Shown here: one piece after another, positions 26,408-35,674 of the stretch | Numbering within the stretch: the stretch's first letter is position 1 | How the letters are laid out: every line of letters starts with the position of its first letter | From: an uncultured Lachnospiraceae bacterium | Lineage (GTDB): Bacteria; Bacillota; Clostridia; Lachnospirales; Lachnospiraceae | Direction of reading: 5' to 3' | NCBI GenBank assembly: GCA_947630805.1 | Contig: CANRIV010000010.1 | Location: 17,703-81,702, forward strand | DNA length: 64,000 bases | The notes under the pieces: generated by a model | The model's database searches: none | Seen by the model: only the letters and a program-made list of their open reading frames with translations | What the model was told of the DNA's origin: nothing | Made by a program: the position numbers and the translations under genes

Positions 26408-27174
26408 TCCTTTTTATTCTCCTTTGGCCTGATATGGTTAATCATGCTTGCCATATATCCGGCTCCAAAACCGTTGTCAATGTTGACGACGCTGACACCA
26501 CTCGCGCATGAATTTAACATGGATAACAGTGCCGACAATCCCTCAAAGGAGGCTCCATATCCCACACTGGTAGGTACTGCAATAACAGGACAATCCGCCA
26601 GTCCACCAATTACGCTTGCAAGAGCCCCTTCCATTCCCGCAATGGCAATAATGACCTGAGCGCTCATCAATTCTTTGGTATGGGCAAGTAATCTGTGAAG
26701 ACCTGCGACTCCCACATCATATAAGCGCACCACTTCATTTCCCAACGCCTGTGCAGTCCAGACAGCTTCCTCTGCAACTGCCATGTCACTGGTACCCCCG
26801 GTTGCCACAACAATTTTTCCATTTCCATCGGGAATCGGAATTTCTCCCACAATTCCTATCCGGCTAATCTCATCATATTGGATTTTTATATTCTTGCTTA
26901 ACAACTGAAACGCTTCTGGGCTCATCCGCGTAATCAGAACGGTCTTCTGTCCTCTGTCAAGAAAGGCCTGCGTAATTTTTTGTATCTGCTCCGGCGTTTT
27001 TCCCGCGCCGTAAATCACTTCTGCCACACCCTGTCGGATTCCTCTGTGATGGTCCAGTTTTGCAAATTCCAAATCTTCAAAAGGCTCCTGTTTTAATTGT
27101 AAAACCGCCTCCTGCACACTTATCTTTCCTTCTGCTACATTTTTCAATAAATCCGTTAATTGATTCTGATTCAT
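26404..27174 (-). CDS. larB: LarB: NaAD carboxylase/hydrolase of nickel-pincer cofactor synthesis
   Basis: LarB carboxylates nicotinic acid adenine dinucleotide at C5 and releases AMP, giving the first cofactor intermediate. The start at 27174 (MNQNQLTDLLKNVAEG) has AGAGG five bases before; the track adds 35 unsupported codons. The 256-residue protein has an N-terminal helical region and an AIR-carboxylase (PurE-like) core: VATGGTSDMAVAEEA, YDVGVAGLHRLL, AIAGMEGALASVIGGL and PTSVGYGASFEGLSALL. It is the first gene of the larB-larC-cbiMQO operon. Confidence 0.95.
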   Translation of the reverse strand: MNQNQLTDLLKNVAEGKISVQEAVLQLKQEPFEDLEFAKLDHHRGIRQGVAEVIYGAGKTPEQIQKITQAFLDRGQKTVLITRMSPEAFQLLSKNIKIQYDEISRIGIVGEIPIPDGNGKIVVATGGTSDMAVAEEAVWTAQALGNEVVRLYDVGVAGLHRLLAHTKELMSAQVIIAIAGMEGALASVIGGLADCPVIAVPTSVGYGASFEGLSALLSMLNSCASGVSVVNIDNGFGAGYMASMINHIRPKENKKE

Positions 27175-27212
27175 GACAACCTCTATCCGGTAAAATACAA
27201 AACACTTGTTTT

Positions 27213-27248
27213 TAATATCATTATAAAACTTTACAATTATTGATATTA
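27213..27248. promoter_or_regulatory. Dyad TAATATCA-N20-TGATATTA overlapping the larB -10 box
   Basis: Two perfect 8-base arms in inverted orientation are separated by 20 bases in the larB leader. The distal arm overlaps the predicted -10 hexamer. The geometry (two short arms, long fixed spacer) resembles NikR-type sites, but the sequence differs from the E. coli GTATGA-N16-TCATAC site. It is a candidate nickel-responsive operator. Confidence 0.4.
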
Positions 27249-27273
27249 TACAATAATTTTCTATATTTGATAA
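27245..27273 (-). promoter_or_regulatory. Promoter of the larB operon
   Basis: On the minus strand TTATCA and TATAAT are separated by 17 bases, about 70 bases upstream of the larB ATG. The -10 box is a perfect match and the -35 box is a weak one. Confidence 0.6.
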
Positions 27274-27286
27274 TACCATACGCTTA

Positions 27287-27336
27287 TAAATAAAATAAAA
27301 AAGACAGGTAAGGTCTGATAAACACTCTACCTGTCT
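27287..27336 (-). terminator. Terminator of proS
   Basis: AGACAGGTA and TACCTGTCT form a perfect 9-base stem, and on the minus strand the tract TTTTTTATTTTATTT follows directly. It lies just after the proS stop and separates it from the lar operon. Confidence 0.88.
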
Positions 27337-27357
27337 CTTTTCTTTTTCATTTTGAAT

Positions 27358-29091
27358 TTATTTTACATTGGCGTATATATCATCTGTCAGTTTCTGAATG
27401 ATTTGCTCTATCTCTTCCACCACCTGATTCATCGGTACTTTTTTCTGAACACTTTTATCACGGGTAGAAACTTCTACTACATTCTCCTCCAGATTTCTCG
27501 GACTTACCACTACCCGGATCGGTACGCCTAAAAGGTCTGCATCCGCAAACATTGCTCCCGGTCTGAGTTTTCTATCATCATAAATCACTTCGATTCCTTT
27601 GCGTTGCAATGTGTCATAGACTTGATCGGCAAATTCTTTACACTGCGCATCATCACTCCTCAGGCAGCACAAATGTACCTGCCAAGGTGCAATCGTAATC
27701 GGCCAGATAGGTCCGTAATCATCATGTCTTACCTCACAAATCGAAGCAGCCATACGTCCTACACCGATACCGTAACATCCCATAATCGGATACTGCTCTT
27801 CACCATTTTCATCTGTATATTGAAATCCCATAGATTTTGAATATTTCGTTCCCAGTTGGAAAATATTTCCCACTTCGATTCCACGGGAGACCTCAATTAC
27901 CGGTTTTTTACAGTTTGGACAAATACCTCCCTGTATTATCTTGGCCAGGTCTAAATATTCTACCGTTCCATAATCTCTCTCAATATGAAATCCTGTATAA
28001 TGGGCATCTATTTTATTTGCTCCTGTTACAAAATAGTCGATTCCCTCCAAAGAACGGTCAAATAAAACAGTAATCTTATCAGAAAGTCCAACCGGACCGA
28101 TAAATCCCGCATTTAATTCACAGTCTTCTGTAATGACTGCCGGATGTATTTCACATCCCAGTGCGTTTGTCAGTTTTGTCTCATTGATATCTAAATCTCC
28201 CCGGATAAACGCCACAACATAACTGTCATCTTCATTTCTCTGATAAACAACAGCTTTACAGGTATTTTCTGCCGGCACATCCAGAAAGTCGCACAGTTCC
28301 TCTATTGTACCCACTCCCGGTGTGGCAACTTCTTTCATTTCTTCCATTGGGATTTTATTTTCGTTTTGAATAATGCTGGCTGCCGCTTCTACATTTGCGC
28401 TATATCCACACTCCGGACATATTGCGAGAGAATCCTCTCCTGCAGGTGTTATAAGCATATATTCATGGGAAATGTTTCCTCCCATCATACCGGAATCAGA
28501 CGCTACGACTGCCACCTCAGGAATTCCGCATCTGGCAAAAATTCTATTGTAAGCATCGTACACTTTCTGATAATAATCTTCCAAATCTTCTTGAGATGTA
28601 TGAAAAGAGTAGGCGTCTTTCATTGTAAATTCACGCACCCGGATTAACCCGGCCCTTGGTCTTGCCTCATCTCTGAATTTTGTCTGAATCTGATAAATCA
28701 TAAATGGATACTTCGCATAACTGTTCGCATATTCCCTTACCAGTTGAACAGAAGCTTCCTCATGCGTCATGCCCAACACCATCTTACTTCCGGTCCGGTC
28801 ACGAAACCGGAGAAGCTCAGAGCCTACACTCTCGTATCTGCCGGATTCCTCCCACAGACTTCCAGGCAGAGTGACGGGAAACAGCACTTCCTGTCCATCC
28901 AGCTTATCCATCTCATCTCGGATAATATTTTCTATTTTTTGTGAAATCCTCTTCATCGGCGGAAACTGAGAATAGATACCATTTGCTACATTTTTAATAT
29001 ATCCTCCTCTGACCATCAGTGCATGACTATCAATCAGACAGTTTGCAGGTCTTTCTTTAAATCTCTCGCCAACTAATTTTGATAATTTCAT
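27358..29091 (-). CDS. proS: Prolyl-tRNA synthetase
   Basis: ProRS attaches proline to tRNA-Pro. The start at 29091 (MKLSKLVGERFKERP) has AGGAG; the track adds 26 codons without a site. The 577-residue protein is the bacterial type. It has the class II motifs (motif 2 FRDEARPRAGLIRVREF, motif 3 GIGVGRMAA) with the editing (INS) domain between them, seen around VATPGVGTIEELCDFLDV and INETKLTNALG. The C-terminal anticodon-binding domain contains WPITIAPWQVHLCCL. Single gene with its own terminator. Confidence 0.97.
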   Translation of the reverse strand: MKLSKLVGERFKERPANCLIDSHALMVRGGYIKNVANGIYSQFPPMKRISQKIENIIRDEMDKLDGQEVLFPVTLPGSLWEESGRYESVGSELLRFRDRTGSKMVLGMTHEEASVQLVREYANSYAKYPFMIYQIQTKFRDEARPRAGLIRVREFTMKDAYSFHTSQEDLEDYYQKVYDAYNRIFARCGIPEVAVVASDSGMMGGNISHEYMLITPAGEDSLAICPECGYSANVEAAASIIQNENKIPMEEMKEVATPGVGTIEELCDFLDVPAENTCKAVVYQRNEDDSYVVAFIRGDLDINETKLTNALGCEIHPAVITEDCELNAGFIGPVGLSDKITVLFDRSLEGIDYFVTGANKIDAHYTGFHIERDYGTVEYLDLAKIIQGGICPNCKKPVIEVSRGIEVGNIFQLGTKYSKSMGFQYTDENGEEQYPIMGCYGIGVGRMAASICEVRHDDYGPIWPITIAPWQVHLCCLRSDDAQCKEFADQVYDTLQRKGIEVIYDDRKLRPGAMFADADLLGVPIRVVVSPRNLEENVVEVSTRDKSVQKKVPMNQVVEEIEQIIQKLTDDIYANVK

Positions 29092-29172
29092 TCTTTCTCT
29101 CCTGTCCATCGTTTTATCAGATATGCCATCTAACTTAATAAGTCTAATAAAAACAGGTAGAAAAGTCAATAA

Positions 29173-30885
29173 TCATGTTCGGGTTAAGATGATAAAACTG
29201 TTAAACACATTCAGCTTTCCATATCCCCATTGCCGGCTTGGATAAGTGATATCCCTGTCTCTCTCTGCACCTCGCAGCAGATAATTCTTTATATATACTC
29301 CATTCATGTATAAATCATTTTCATCTACAAATCCCCACTCCAGCATTTGCGCACAGCATCCGGCTGCCAAAGCCGCTCCGACCGATGTTCCGGTCTTTCT
29401 TGTAAATCCATCAGAAGCGACCGTTCCGGCGCCAACATCCGGTCCATATACTGCCACGGAGGGGGCCGTCATATCCGGCTTTACTTCTCCGCCAATCGTA
29501 AATCCTCTTCCTGATTTGGGATAAATTGCATTTGTACTGCTGTCATAACCACCAATCGTTATTACATTTTCTGCGCTGGAAGGAACGGTCAGCGTACTAT
29601 CCGGATCCGGACGCAGAAAATAAGTATCTTTGTTCATGAATTGCCGGAGATTGGCCCAGATATTAAACTCACCACTTAATATATTGCTGCCATATACACG
29701 TATTGTCCATACTCCCGGAGAAGGCTTGATAAAGCGCATAAAGATTAACTCATTTCCATTTCCGTTTTCTACCAGACTATAATATAATTCTATTGTTGTC
29801 CCATCCAACAAAAATTCCAGTGTCTCAGTAGCATCCTTTCTCGCCGGAATTCTTGGCACACTTTCTCCCAGAGGAGAGATAAAAGATACGGAAAATAAAT
29901 CCGGAGCTTTTCCCCACAGTTCCAAAACAAAACCGTTATCATTATCTCCCACTCTTATCTCAACATCTTCTACGCTGTCATTGGACACCCGGCCTTTGTA
30001 ATGAAGCCCTTCATTTGCTTCATTTCCGCTGCAAACAACAACACAATCCCCAATAAACTGTCCCAAATCACTTAAATACTGTGCCAGTGGAGACCCTCCT
30101 TCCCGGTCGCCACTTCCTGTACCAATTCCCAGAACAATGACCAATGGTACCTGATGCCGTATTCTCAACGTGCGCAGATACGCAGCTGCCATCATAATAT
30201 CATTTTCCTGATATACCGGACCCTCGCCATCTATCAGAAAAAATTCTTTCAAATATTGTTTCGCCGGTTTTAACTTTACCATAGCGATATAACAGTCCGG
30301 CGCGCTTCCTACAAAATCCTGCTGCTCGTCATAACTTCCACAGGCCACGCCCGCCATAAATGTTCCATGCCCGATTTCATCTGTATGGGGAATAATACTT
30401 CTCGGATTGTCACTTGCCAGCGCTTCATTAATTTCTTCCAGCGTATACTGGCTTCCATAATTAAATACATTGGGCGGCGTCCCGGTCTCATCTGTCTGAT
30501 CCCATATTCCGATAATCCGCGTCTGTCCTGTCGAATTCTGAAACATTTTATTGGTGTAATCAATACCGGTATCAATAAATCCCACGATAACGCCTCTTCC
30601 CGTATATTCAAATCCGGTCTGATTTTGCAGACGGATTGCACCTGTTGCCGCCACCGCAGTCGTATCCATCAGACCATACAGTTTTGGAATTGCCACATAA
30701 GTATTATTTGCCACACCCAAATTTGGCACATTATCCAGTCGTTCATATAATGACATATATCTGTTGTTGATAAACTGCGGACAATAATCTTTATATCTTT
30801 CATAGGCCACTTCACTCAGCACCCCATATTCCAGAATAAAATCCCCATACTCTTCCGATATAATGTTTTCTTTGCAGTCTGCCAT
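29173..30885 (-). CDS. S8 (subtilisin-like) peptidase of the clostridial CspB-like type
   Basis: The 570-residue protein has a complete catalytic triad: Asp105 in GFIDTGIDY, His173 in EIGHGTFMAG and Ser in the GTSVGAALAAG motif near residue 500. The oxyanion Asn is in CSGNEANEG. A beta-sandwich insert of about 130 residues (RVSNDSVEDVEIRVGDNDNGF to FNIWANLRQF) splits the protease domain, as in CspB/CspC-like peptidases of Clostridia. No N-terminal signal peptide is visible, so the enzyme is probably cytoplasmic or spore-associated. AAAGG precedes the ATG. The substrate is unknown. Confidence 0.9.
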   Translation of the reverse strand: MADCKENIISEEYGDFILEYGVLSEVAYERYKDYCPQFINNRYMSLYERLDNVPNLGVANNTYVAIPKLYGLMDTTAVAATGAIRLQNQTGFEYTGRGVIVGFIDTGIDYTNKMFQNSTGQTRIIGIWDQTDETGTPPNVFNYGSQYTLEEINEALASDNPRSIIPHTDEIGHGTFMAGVACGSYDEQQDFVGSAPDCYIAMVKLKPAKQYLKEFFLIDGEGPVYQENDIMMAAAYLRTLRIRHQVPLVIVLGIGTGSGDREGGSPLAQYLSDLGQFIGDCVVVCSGNEANEGLHYKGRVSNDSVEDVEIRVGDNDNGFVLELWGKAPDLFSVSFISPLGESVPRIPARKDATETLEFLLDGTTIELYYSLVENGNGNELIFMRFIKPSPGVWTIRVYGSNILSGEFNIWANLRQFMNKDTYFLRPDPDSTLTVPSSAENVITIGGYDSSTNAIYPKSGRGFTIGGEVKPDMTAPSVAVYGPDVGAGTVASDGFTRKTGTSVGAALAAGCCAQMLEWGFVDENDLYMNGVYIKNYLLRGAERDRDITYPSRQWGYGKLNVFNSFIILTRT

Positions 30886-31092
30886 TTTCTTTAACCTTTC
30901 TTACTTTTTATTCTACAAGGTTACAATGTCAAAAACTTTTGATTTCTGCCTGCGCTATCTTTACAAAACTGCAAAATCTTCCTATTATTTGCGTTGAAAA
31001 CCTGCGGCACCTCTTTGCCCTGAAACACGACAATTTTGTACGCAGTAAAGAATATAAAACGAAAGTTTCTAACACTCTTATCCTGCAAAAGA
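30886..31092. other. Gene-free spacer between the S8 peptidase gene and the clpX terminator
   Basis: About 300 bases separate the S8 peptidase start from the clpX stop; the clpX terminator takes up part of it. The three short ORFs in the track (60-84 codons) overlap each other on both strands, have no ribosome binding site and no recognisable domain. The peptidase promoter must lie here; TTGACA near 30930 has no convincing -10 at normal spacing. I see no riboswitch or tRNA. Confidence 0.5.
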
Positions 31093-31141
31093 AAAAAGCC
31101 CATGGGATAAAACGCATTGATGTTTTATCCTATGGGTTTTT
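31093..31141. terminator. Terminator of clpX
   Basis: AAAAAGCCCAT-G-GGATAAAAC pairs with GTTTTATCC-T-ATGGGTTTTT with a single wobble position. On the minus strand TTTTTTCTTTT follows, downstream of clpX. Confidence 0.9.
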
Positions 31142-31189
31142 CTTTTATTATCTACTGTTTATATATTTTATGACTGATTTTCTAAAATA

Positions 31190-32581
31190 TTAACCTTCAA
31201 TTAAATCCTGACCTCGCATTCCGATAATCGGACCTCCGGTCTTATTAATGTAGGCTTCGGTAATTTCCACCGTTCCTATATGGTCATCCTTCGGAATTTC
31301 AAACATGATATCAAGCATAAATTCTTCAATAATTGCCCGAAGCGCTCTGGCACCTGTTTTTTTCTCGATTGCTTTCTGGGCAATCGCTTCCAGCGCACCC
31401 TGTGTGAATTCCAATTTTACCTCATCCAGTGCAAGCAGTTTCTGATACTGCTTAATAATCGCATTTTTGGGATTGGTCAGAATTTTGACAAGCATATCTT
31501 TGTTTAATCCTTCCAGTGTAAACACAATTGGAAGTCTTCCCAAAAATTCCGGTATCATTCCAAATTTTCTAAGGTCTTCACCTGTCACATTTTTTATAAT
31601 ATCCGGCGCATTATCATATTTATCAGACAAGTCTCCTTTAAAACCAATCGCCGCCTGTTTGTTTAGTCTTTCTTTGATAATATTTTCCAAATCCGGAAAA
31701 GCACCGCCACAGATAAACAAAATATTTTTCGTATCAATGGTGGCGAGAGGCACCATGGCATTTTTGCTGGTAGCCCCTACCGGAACTTCCACTTCACTGC
31801 CCTCTAAAAGTTTTAACATTCCCTGCTGCACAGACTCCCCACTCACATCACGGCTGCGGGAAGTATCTTTCTTTGCAATCTTATCAATCTCATCAATAAA
31901 TACAATGCCCGTCTCTGCCCGCTCTACGTCATTGTCTGCTGCGGCAAGCAGCTTGGAGAGAACACTCTCAATGTCATCTCCTATGTATCCTGCTTCGGTA
32001 AGAGAAGTAGCATCTGTGATAGCCAGAGGGACATCCAATAACTTTGCCAGTGTTTTTACCAAATAGGTCTTTCCGCAACCCGTAGGTCCAATCATCAGCA
32101 TATTGGATTTTTCTATTTCAATGTCATCCACGGTATTGGTTGCCACTCTCTTATAATGATTGTATACCGCCACCGACATTACCTTTTTTGCGTAATCCTG
32201 CCCGATGACATAGTCATCCAGTTTTTCTTTGATAATATGTGGTGCAGGAATCTTATTGATATCAAGCGCAGGCTTTTCTTTTTTGTTTTCCTGCTTTTTC
32301 TTTTTTAATTTCTGCTTATTTGGAATATCTTTTTTGAAATCCTCTGCCGTCATCATATGTATTCCCGGCATATTAAGCAGTTCCTTGAGTTCTTCCTCGC
32401 TGATATTAACATTCATGCCCATACCGAGATTTTGTACATTATTGAAGCTCTTTTGCAAACAATCTACACACACGCAGATTCCACCGGGCATATCTATCAT
32501 TTTTCCGGCTTTGCTCTCTGGTCTTCTGCACACATAACAGATTTTTTCATATTCATCCTTATCATTTTTATCTTTACTCAT
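31190..32581 (-). CDS. clpX: ATP-dependent Clp protease ATP-binding subunit ClpX
   Basis: ClpX is the AAA+ unfoldase that feeds substrates to ClpP. The start at 32581 (MSKDKNDKDEYEKI) follows GGAG at seven bases. The 463-residue protein has the N-terminal zinc-binding domain with CYVC and CVDC. A Lys-rich linker leads to the AAA+ core with Walker A GPTGCGKT, Walker B FIDEIDKI, sensor and Arg finger in EFLGRLPI, and the IGF-like loop region (AAIGFKGD). It is somewhat longer than E. coli ClpX because of the KKKKQENKKEKP linker. No clpP or tig is adjacent. Confidence 0.95.
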   Translation of the reverse strand: MSKDKNDKDEYEKICYVCRRPESKAGKMIDMPGGICVCVDCLQKSFNNVQNLGMGMNVNISEEELKELLNMPGIHMMTAEDFKKDIPNKQKLKKKKQENKKEKPALDINKIPAPHIIKEKLDDYVIGQDYAKKVMSVAVYNHYKRVATNTVDDIEIEKSNMLMIGPTGCGKTYLVKTLAKLLDVPLAITDATSLTEAGYIGDDIESVLSKLLAAADNDVERAETGIVFIDEIDKIAKKDTSRSRDVSGESVQQGMLKLLEGSEVEVPVGATSKNAMVPLATIDTKNILFICGGAFPDLENIIKERLNKQAAIGFKGDLSDKYDNAPDIIKNVTGEDLRKFGMIPEFLGRLPIVFTLEGLNKDMLVKILTNPKNAIIKQYQKLLALDEVKLEFTQGALEAIAQKAIEKKTGARALRAIIEEFMLDIMFEIPKDDHIGTVEITEAYINKTGGPIIGMRGQDLIEG

Positions 32582-32678
32582 CGTATCTCTCCAATTTCCT
32601 GTCTTTCTCAAGGTAGTTTACCATAGATTTCACAAAATTAAAACAGACAATAAAATACAATCTATCCAATAAAAAGTA

Positions 32679-32713
32679 AGTCCTACGGCTGTAAATCACT
32701 TTGCCATAGGACT
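32679..32713 (-). terminator. Terminator of the HtrA gene
   Basis: AGTCCTACGGC pairs with GCCATAGGACT with one mismatch around a 13-base loop. On the minus strand TTACTTTTTATT follows, 24 bases after the htrA stop. Confidence 0.82.
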
Positions 32714-32736
32714 TTTGACTTTTTATAGCAATATTT

Positions 32737-34098
32737 CTAATATGGTAACTGCGGTGTATCTTCCATATCATCCAGAACGCTTTCTTTTCCAAGCGTTACC
32801 GTAACTTCCTTTTCTTTATATTCTTTTCCGTCTCTGTAAGATATTTTGACTTTAACGTTTTCTCCCGCCTTATAGTATTCCATCACCTGCTTCAAAGTAT
32901 CCATGGAAGTAACAGACTGACCGTCAAATTCTACAATAACATCCGAAGATTCAATTCCCGCTTTATCTGCAGGTCCGTTTTTTGTCGTCTCATAGATGTA
33001 CACACCTTTTGGCATTGCATATTGTTGTGCCACATCATCTGTCACATCATATCCTCTGATGCCCAAATATCCTCTCTGGCTTTCTTCGACTTTTGTTCTT
33101 GTCTCTCTGGTTTCTAAGTTACTGATTATATTTTTTACGGAGGTAATCGGAATCGCAAATCCCATTCCTTCTATACTTGCACTGGTAGAGCCGTTAGAAG
33201 AATATTTTGCTACATTAATTCCAATAACTTCTCCCTTAGAATTCAGCAGAGCGCCGCCACTGTTACCGCCATTGATTGCTGCGTCTGTCTGAAGCAGTTT
33301 CATCTTTTTATTTTCAACGGTTACTTCTCTATCCTTTGCACTAATGATACCGGTTGTAACAGACTGGCCATATCCCAGAGCATTTCCGATTGCGATAACG
33401 CCTTCTCCTACATTCAATGTATCAGAATCTCCCAGCGTAGCTTTTTTAATTTTTTTCAAAATATCATTTGAAATATCTTTTAATTTAACTGCCACAACAG
33501 CTACGTCTGCATTGGCATCTGTTCCTTTGATATATCCATCTACAGCGCTTTCGGCGTCCTGCTCATAAAACTGTATCTTTAAACTATCTGCTCCTTCTAC
33601 CACATGATTGTTTGTGACAACTAAAAGCTCGGTATCCGTCTGATCCATAATGATTCCTGAGCCTGCGCCTTCCTGTTCATACTGCCTGCTGTCGCCACCA
33701 CCAAAATAATAATCATAAAAAGAACTGTATCCATTGGATTCTATCGTTGTTTTGCTTGTAATAGAAACAACAGAAGGCATTGTATTATTGATTACACTGG
33801 AAACATCAGTAACAATGACACCTTCCGTAGTAGAGCTCTTGCCGGTATTTGTGGAGGCAATATCATCATACTTTTGCGTAGAATTTTCCTGATTTTTCAA
33901 TATATTCTGTAATTGTGAATTTCCGGAATCCTTTACAGCATAAACTGCCACAAATACGACAGATGCAAGTACAAACACTGCCAAAACGACTGCAACGATT
34001 ACCCAAACAGACCGGTTATTATTTTTCTTTTTGCGATTATTTTGAGGATTGTCTTCCTGATTTATATTCAATCCATTATCGCCCTCATAGTCATACAT
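32737..34098 (-). CDS. HtrA/DegP-like membrane-anchored serine protease with PDZ domain
   Basis: The start at 34098 (MYDYEGDNGLN) has GGAAGGAG eight bases before it; the track start is an upstream TTG. The 453-residue protein has an acidic and Asn-rich cytoplasmic tail, one membrane segment (about 28-52) and a linker. The S1C trypsin-like domain follows, with triad His in VTNNHVVEGA, Asp in ANADVAVVAV and Ser in INGGNSGGALLN. A single PDZ domain (GYLGIRGYDV to VTVTLGK) ends the protein. Such proteases degrade misfolded extracytoplasmic proteins. No CssRS-type regulator is nearby. Confidence 0.93.
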   Translation of the reverse strand: MYDYEGDNGLNINQEDNPQNNRKKKNNNRSVWVIVAVVLAVFVLASVVFVAVYAVKDSGNSQLQNILKNQENSTQKYDDIASTNTGKSSTTEGVIVTDVSSVINNTMPSVVSITSKTTIESNGYSSFYDYYFGGGDSRQYEQEGAGSGIIMDQTDTELLVVTNNHVVEGADSLKIQFYEQDAESAVDGYIKGTDANADVAVVAVKLKDISNDILKKIKKATLGDSDTLNVGEGVIAIGNALGYGQSVTTGIISAKDREVTVENKKMKLLQTDAAINGGNSGGALLNSKGEVIGINVAKYSSNGSTSASIEGMGFAIPITSVKNIISNLETRETRTKVEESQRGYLGIRGYDVTDDVAQQYAMPKGVYIYETTKNGPADKAGIESSDVIVEFDGQSVTSMDTLKQVMEYYKAGENVKVKISYRDGKEYKEKEVTVTLGKESVLDDMEDTPQLPY

Positions 34099-34221
34099 AT
34101 CCATTTCTCCTTCCAAATAATTTGTATTTATTTAGAGTTTAATTTTGAGTTGTGATTTTTCTGTGTTCTATTTGTTAAAATAAAACGTTTTCTTTGAAAA
34201 GAAAATTACAAAATCAGCAAA

Positions 34222-34255
34222 TTGCAGGACATACCCAGATAGTATTGCCCTGCAA
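34222..34255 (-). terminator. Possible terminator of the LCP gene
   Basis: TTGCAGG and CCTGCAA form a 7-base stem with a 20-base loop just after the LCP gene stop. The following T-tract on the minus strand is weak, so efficiency is uncertain. Confidence 0.4.
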
Positions 34256-34269
34256 CAAAAAGTTGATTT

Positions 34270-35601
34270 TTAATAATATTCACTTTTTCCTTTATCGTCA
34301 TAGTCGTAATTTTCATCTTCCGGCGTTACATTTTCCGGAACATTGACAGTACTTTTTTCTGTTCCCTGCTCTGTTGGCTTATATCCTCCGGAAGAATTTT
34401 CTGTGATGCCTGTATATCCCTGAATATAATTTTCAATGGTCTGCACATTTTCTGTAGGCATATAATTTTTTTCTCCATAAAAATAGTTGTGAAGTTCAGA
34501 AACATTTTTGCAAAAACCTCTGGCTATTACATAGCTGGCGCTATCATATGTTCCTGTCGTAAGGTCTGATGGAAATCCCACGCTTCCATCCAATTCAAAA
34601 TCAAAAATAACAGGAATCAGATTAACAATCTCATCAAATGTAAAGCTGGTGGAAATAATTCTGTCTTTGTCTTTATTATTGTTCATAACTGCCCTGACCA
34701 TTCCCTGAAGTTCTGATATTCCTGCTTTCTTTGCACGTTCTACCAATTTCATCATAACGGAACGCTGTCTTGCGGCACGTCCAAAATCATCTCTCACTGC
34801 CTCTCCGGTATCCGGATCATAAAAAGTCGCCTTCCGGATTCGGCAATACGTAGTTGCCTGAATTCCATTCAGTTTGATATTTTTCCCACTTTTCTTTACG
34901 GGAGGAGCATATTCTCCGGTGGAGCTGATAGTACTCTTGAGATGATGATTCAGCTGGGAAACCTCATCCTTCGTCAGGTTGACGCGTATTCCTCCGAGTT
35001 GATTAATAATCTCTGCCACACCTGCAAAATTTACTGTTACATAATCCTGAATATCCAAGTCCAGATTCATATTTAACGTATTAATTGCCGCCTCCGGTCC
35101 TCCGGCTGCATAGGCAGAATTTACTTTAAAATATTTTGTCAGTGTACCGTTATTATCATAAATTCCCACCATAGTGTCCCTGTATACTGATGCCATTTTC
35201 ACTTTTCCTGTTGTATTGTGAATACTTACAATCAGAATAGAATCACTATTGGACGCATCCACTTCTCCCTGTCTGGAGTCTACACCATACATTACAAAAT
35301 TGGTATATTCCTGAGAATAGTTATATTGCAGCGCATTTGTCTTTAATTTATTGTTGTCAAAGTCTGCATCAAATACACTTTCTGCATACGCTTCATTTCC
35401 AAACCAGGAAATAATCTTCTGTCCCACGGGAACAGAAGCCAGACCTTTAATAATTTCTGCTTTCACACTTGGCACAAAAACAATTATGCCCATAAAGAGT
35501 ATCAATACTCCGAATAATATTTCTGCTGTCAATAACAGTTTTTTTAACCGTTTGATTGTTTTGAGCTGCCTTGCAGGGTCTTTTGTTTTTTTAGAACTCA
35601 T
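34270..35601 (-). CDS. LytR-CpsA-Psr (LCP) family cell-wall polymer ligase
   Basis: LCP proteins transfer wall teichoic acid, capsule or other glycopolymers from a lipid carrier to peptidoglycan. The start at 35601 (MSSKKTKDPARQL) follows GGAGA; the track start is a TTG four codons earlier. The 443-residue protein has one membrane anchor (about 24-48) and an extracellular LCP domain. It has the conserved acidic/Arg residues in YGVDSRQGEVDASNSDSILI, YRDTMVGI, DYVTVNFAGVAEIINQLGGI and the Arg pair in ARQRSVMM. The Ser/Glu-rich C-terminal tail is variable. Confidence 0.93.
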   Translation of the reverse strand: MSSKKTKDPARQLKTIKRLKKLLLTAEILFGVLILFMGIIVFVPSVKAEIIKGLASVPVGQKIISWFGNEAYAESVFDADFDNNKLKTNALQYNYSQEYTNFVMYGVDSRQGEVDASNSDSILIVSIHNTTGKVKMASVYRDTMVGIYDNNGTLTKYFKVNSAYAAGGPEAAINTLNMNLDLDIQDYVTVNFAGVAEIINQLGGIRVNLTKDEVSQLNHHLKSTISSTGEYAPPVKKSGKNIKLNGIQATTYCRIRKATFYDPDTGEAVRDDFGRAARQRSVMMKLVERAKKAGISELQGMVRAVMNNNKDKDRIISTSFTFDEIVNLIPVIFDFELDGSVGFPSDLTTGTYDSASYVIARGFCKNVSELHNYFYGEKNYMPTENVQTIENYIQGYTGITENSSGGYKPTEQGTEKSTVNVPENVTPEDENYDYDDKGKSEYY

Positions 35602-35674
35602 GGTTGTCTCCAATCATATATTTTTTCGTATTTCTGTAATGAGAAAGTCATAAATATTTATGATTTTTTTGCCT

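Noticed and set aside
27175-27300. Possible nickel/cobalt riboswitch upstream of larB
   Set aside because: The leader from the predicted promoter is short and AT-rich and lacks the conserved G-rich internal loops of NiCo (czcD) RNAs; a protein operator is more likely.
30921-31193. Short ORFs of 60-84 aa between the S8 peptidase and clpX
   Set aside because: They overlap each other on both strands, lack ribosome binding sites, and one runs through the clpX terminator.
31467-32066. 199-aa plus-strand ORF
   Set aside because: It is antisense to clpX, has no ribosome binding site or domain, and reflects the codon pattern of the true gene.
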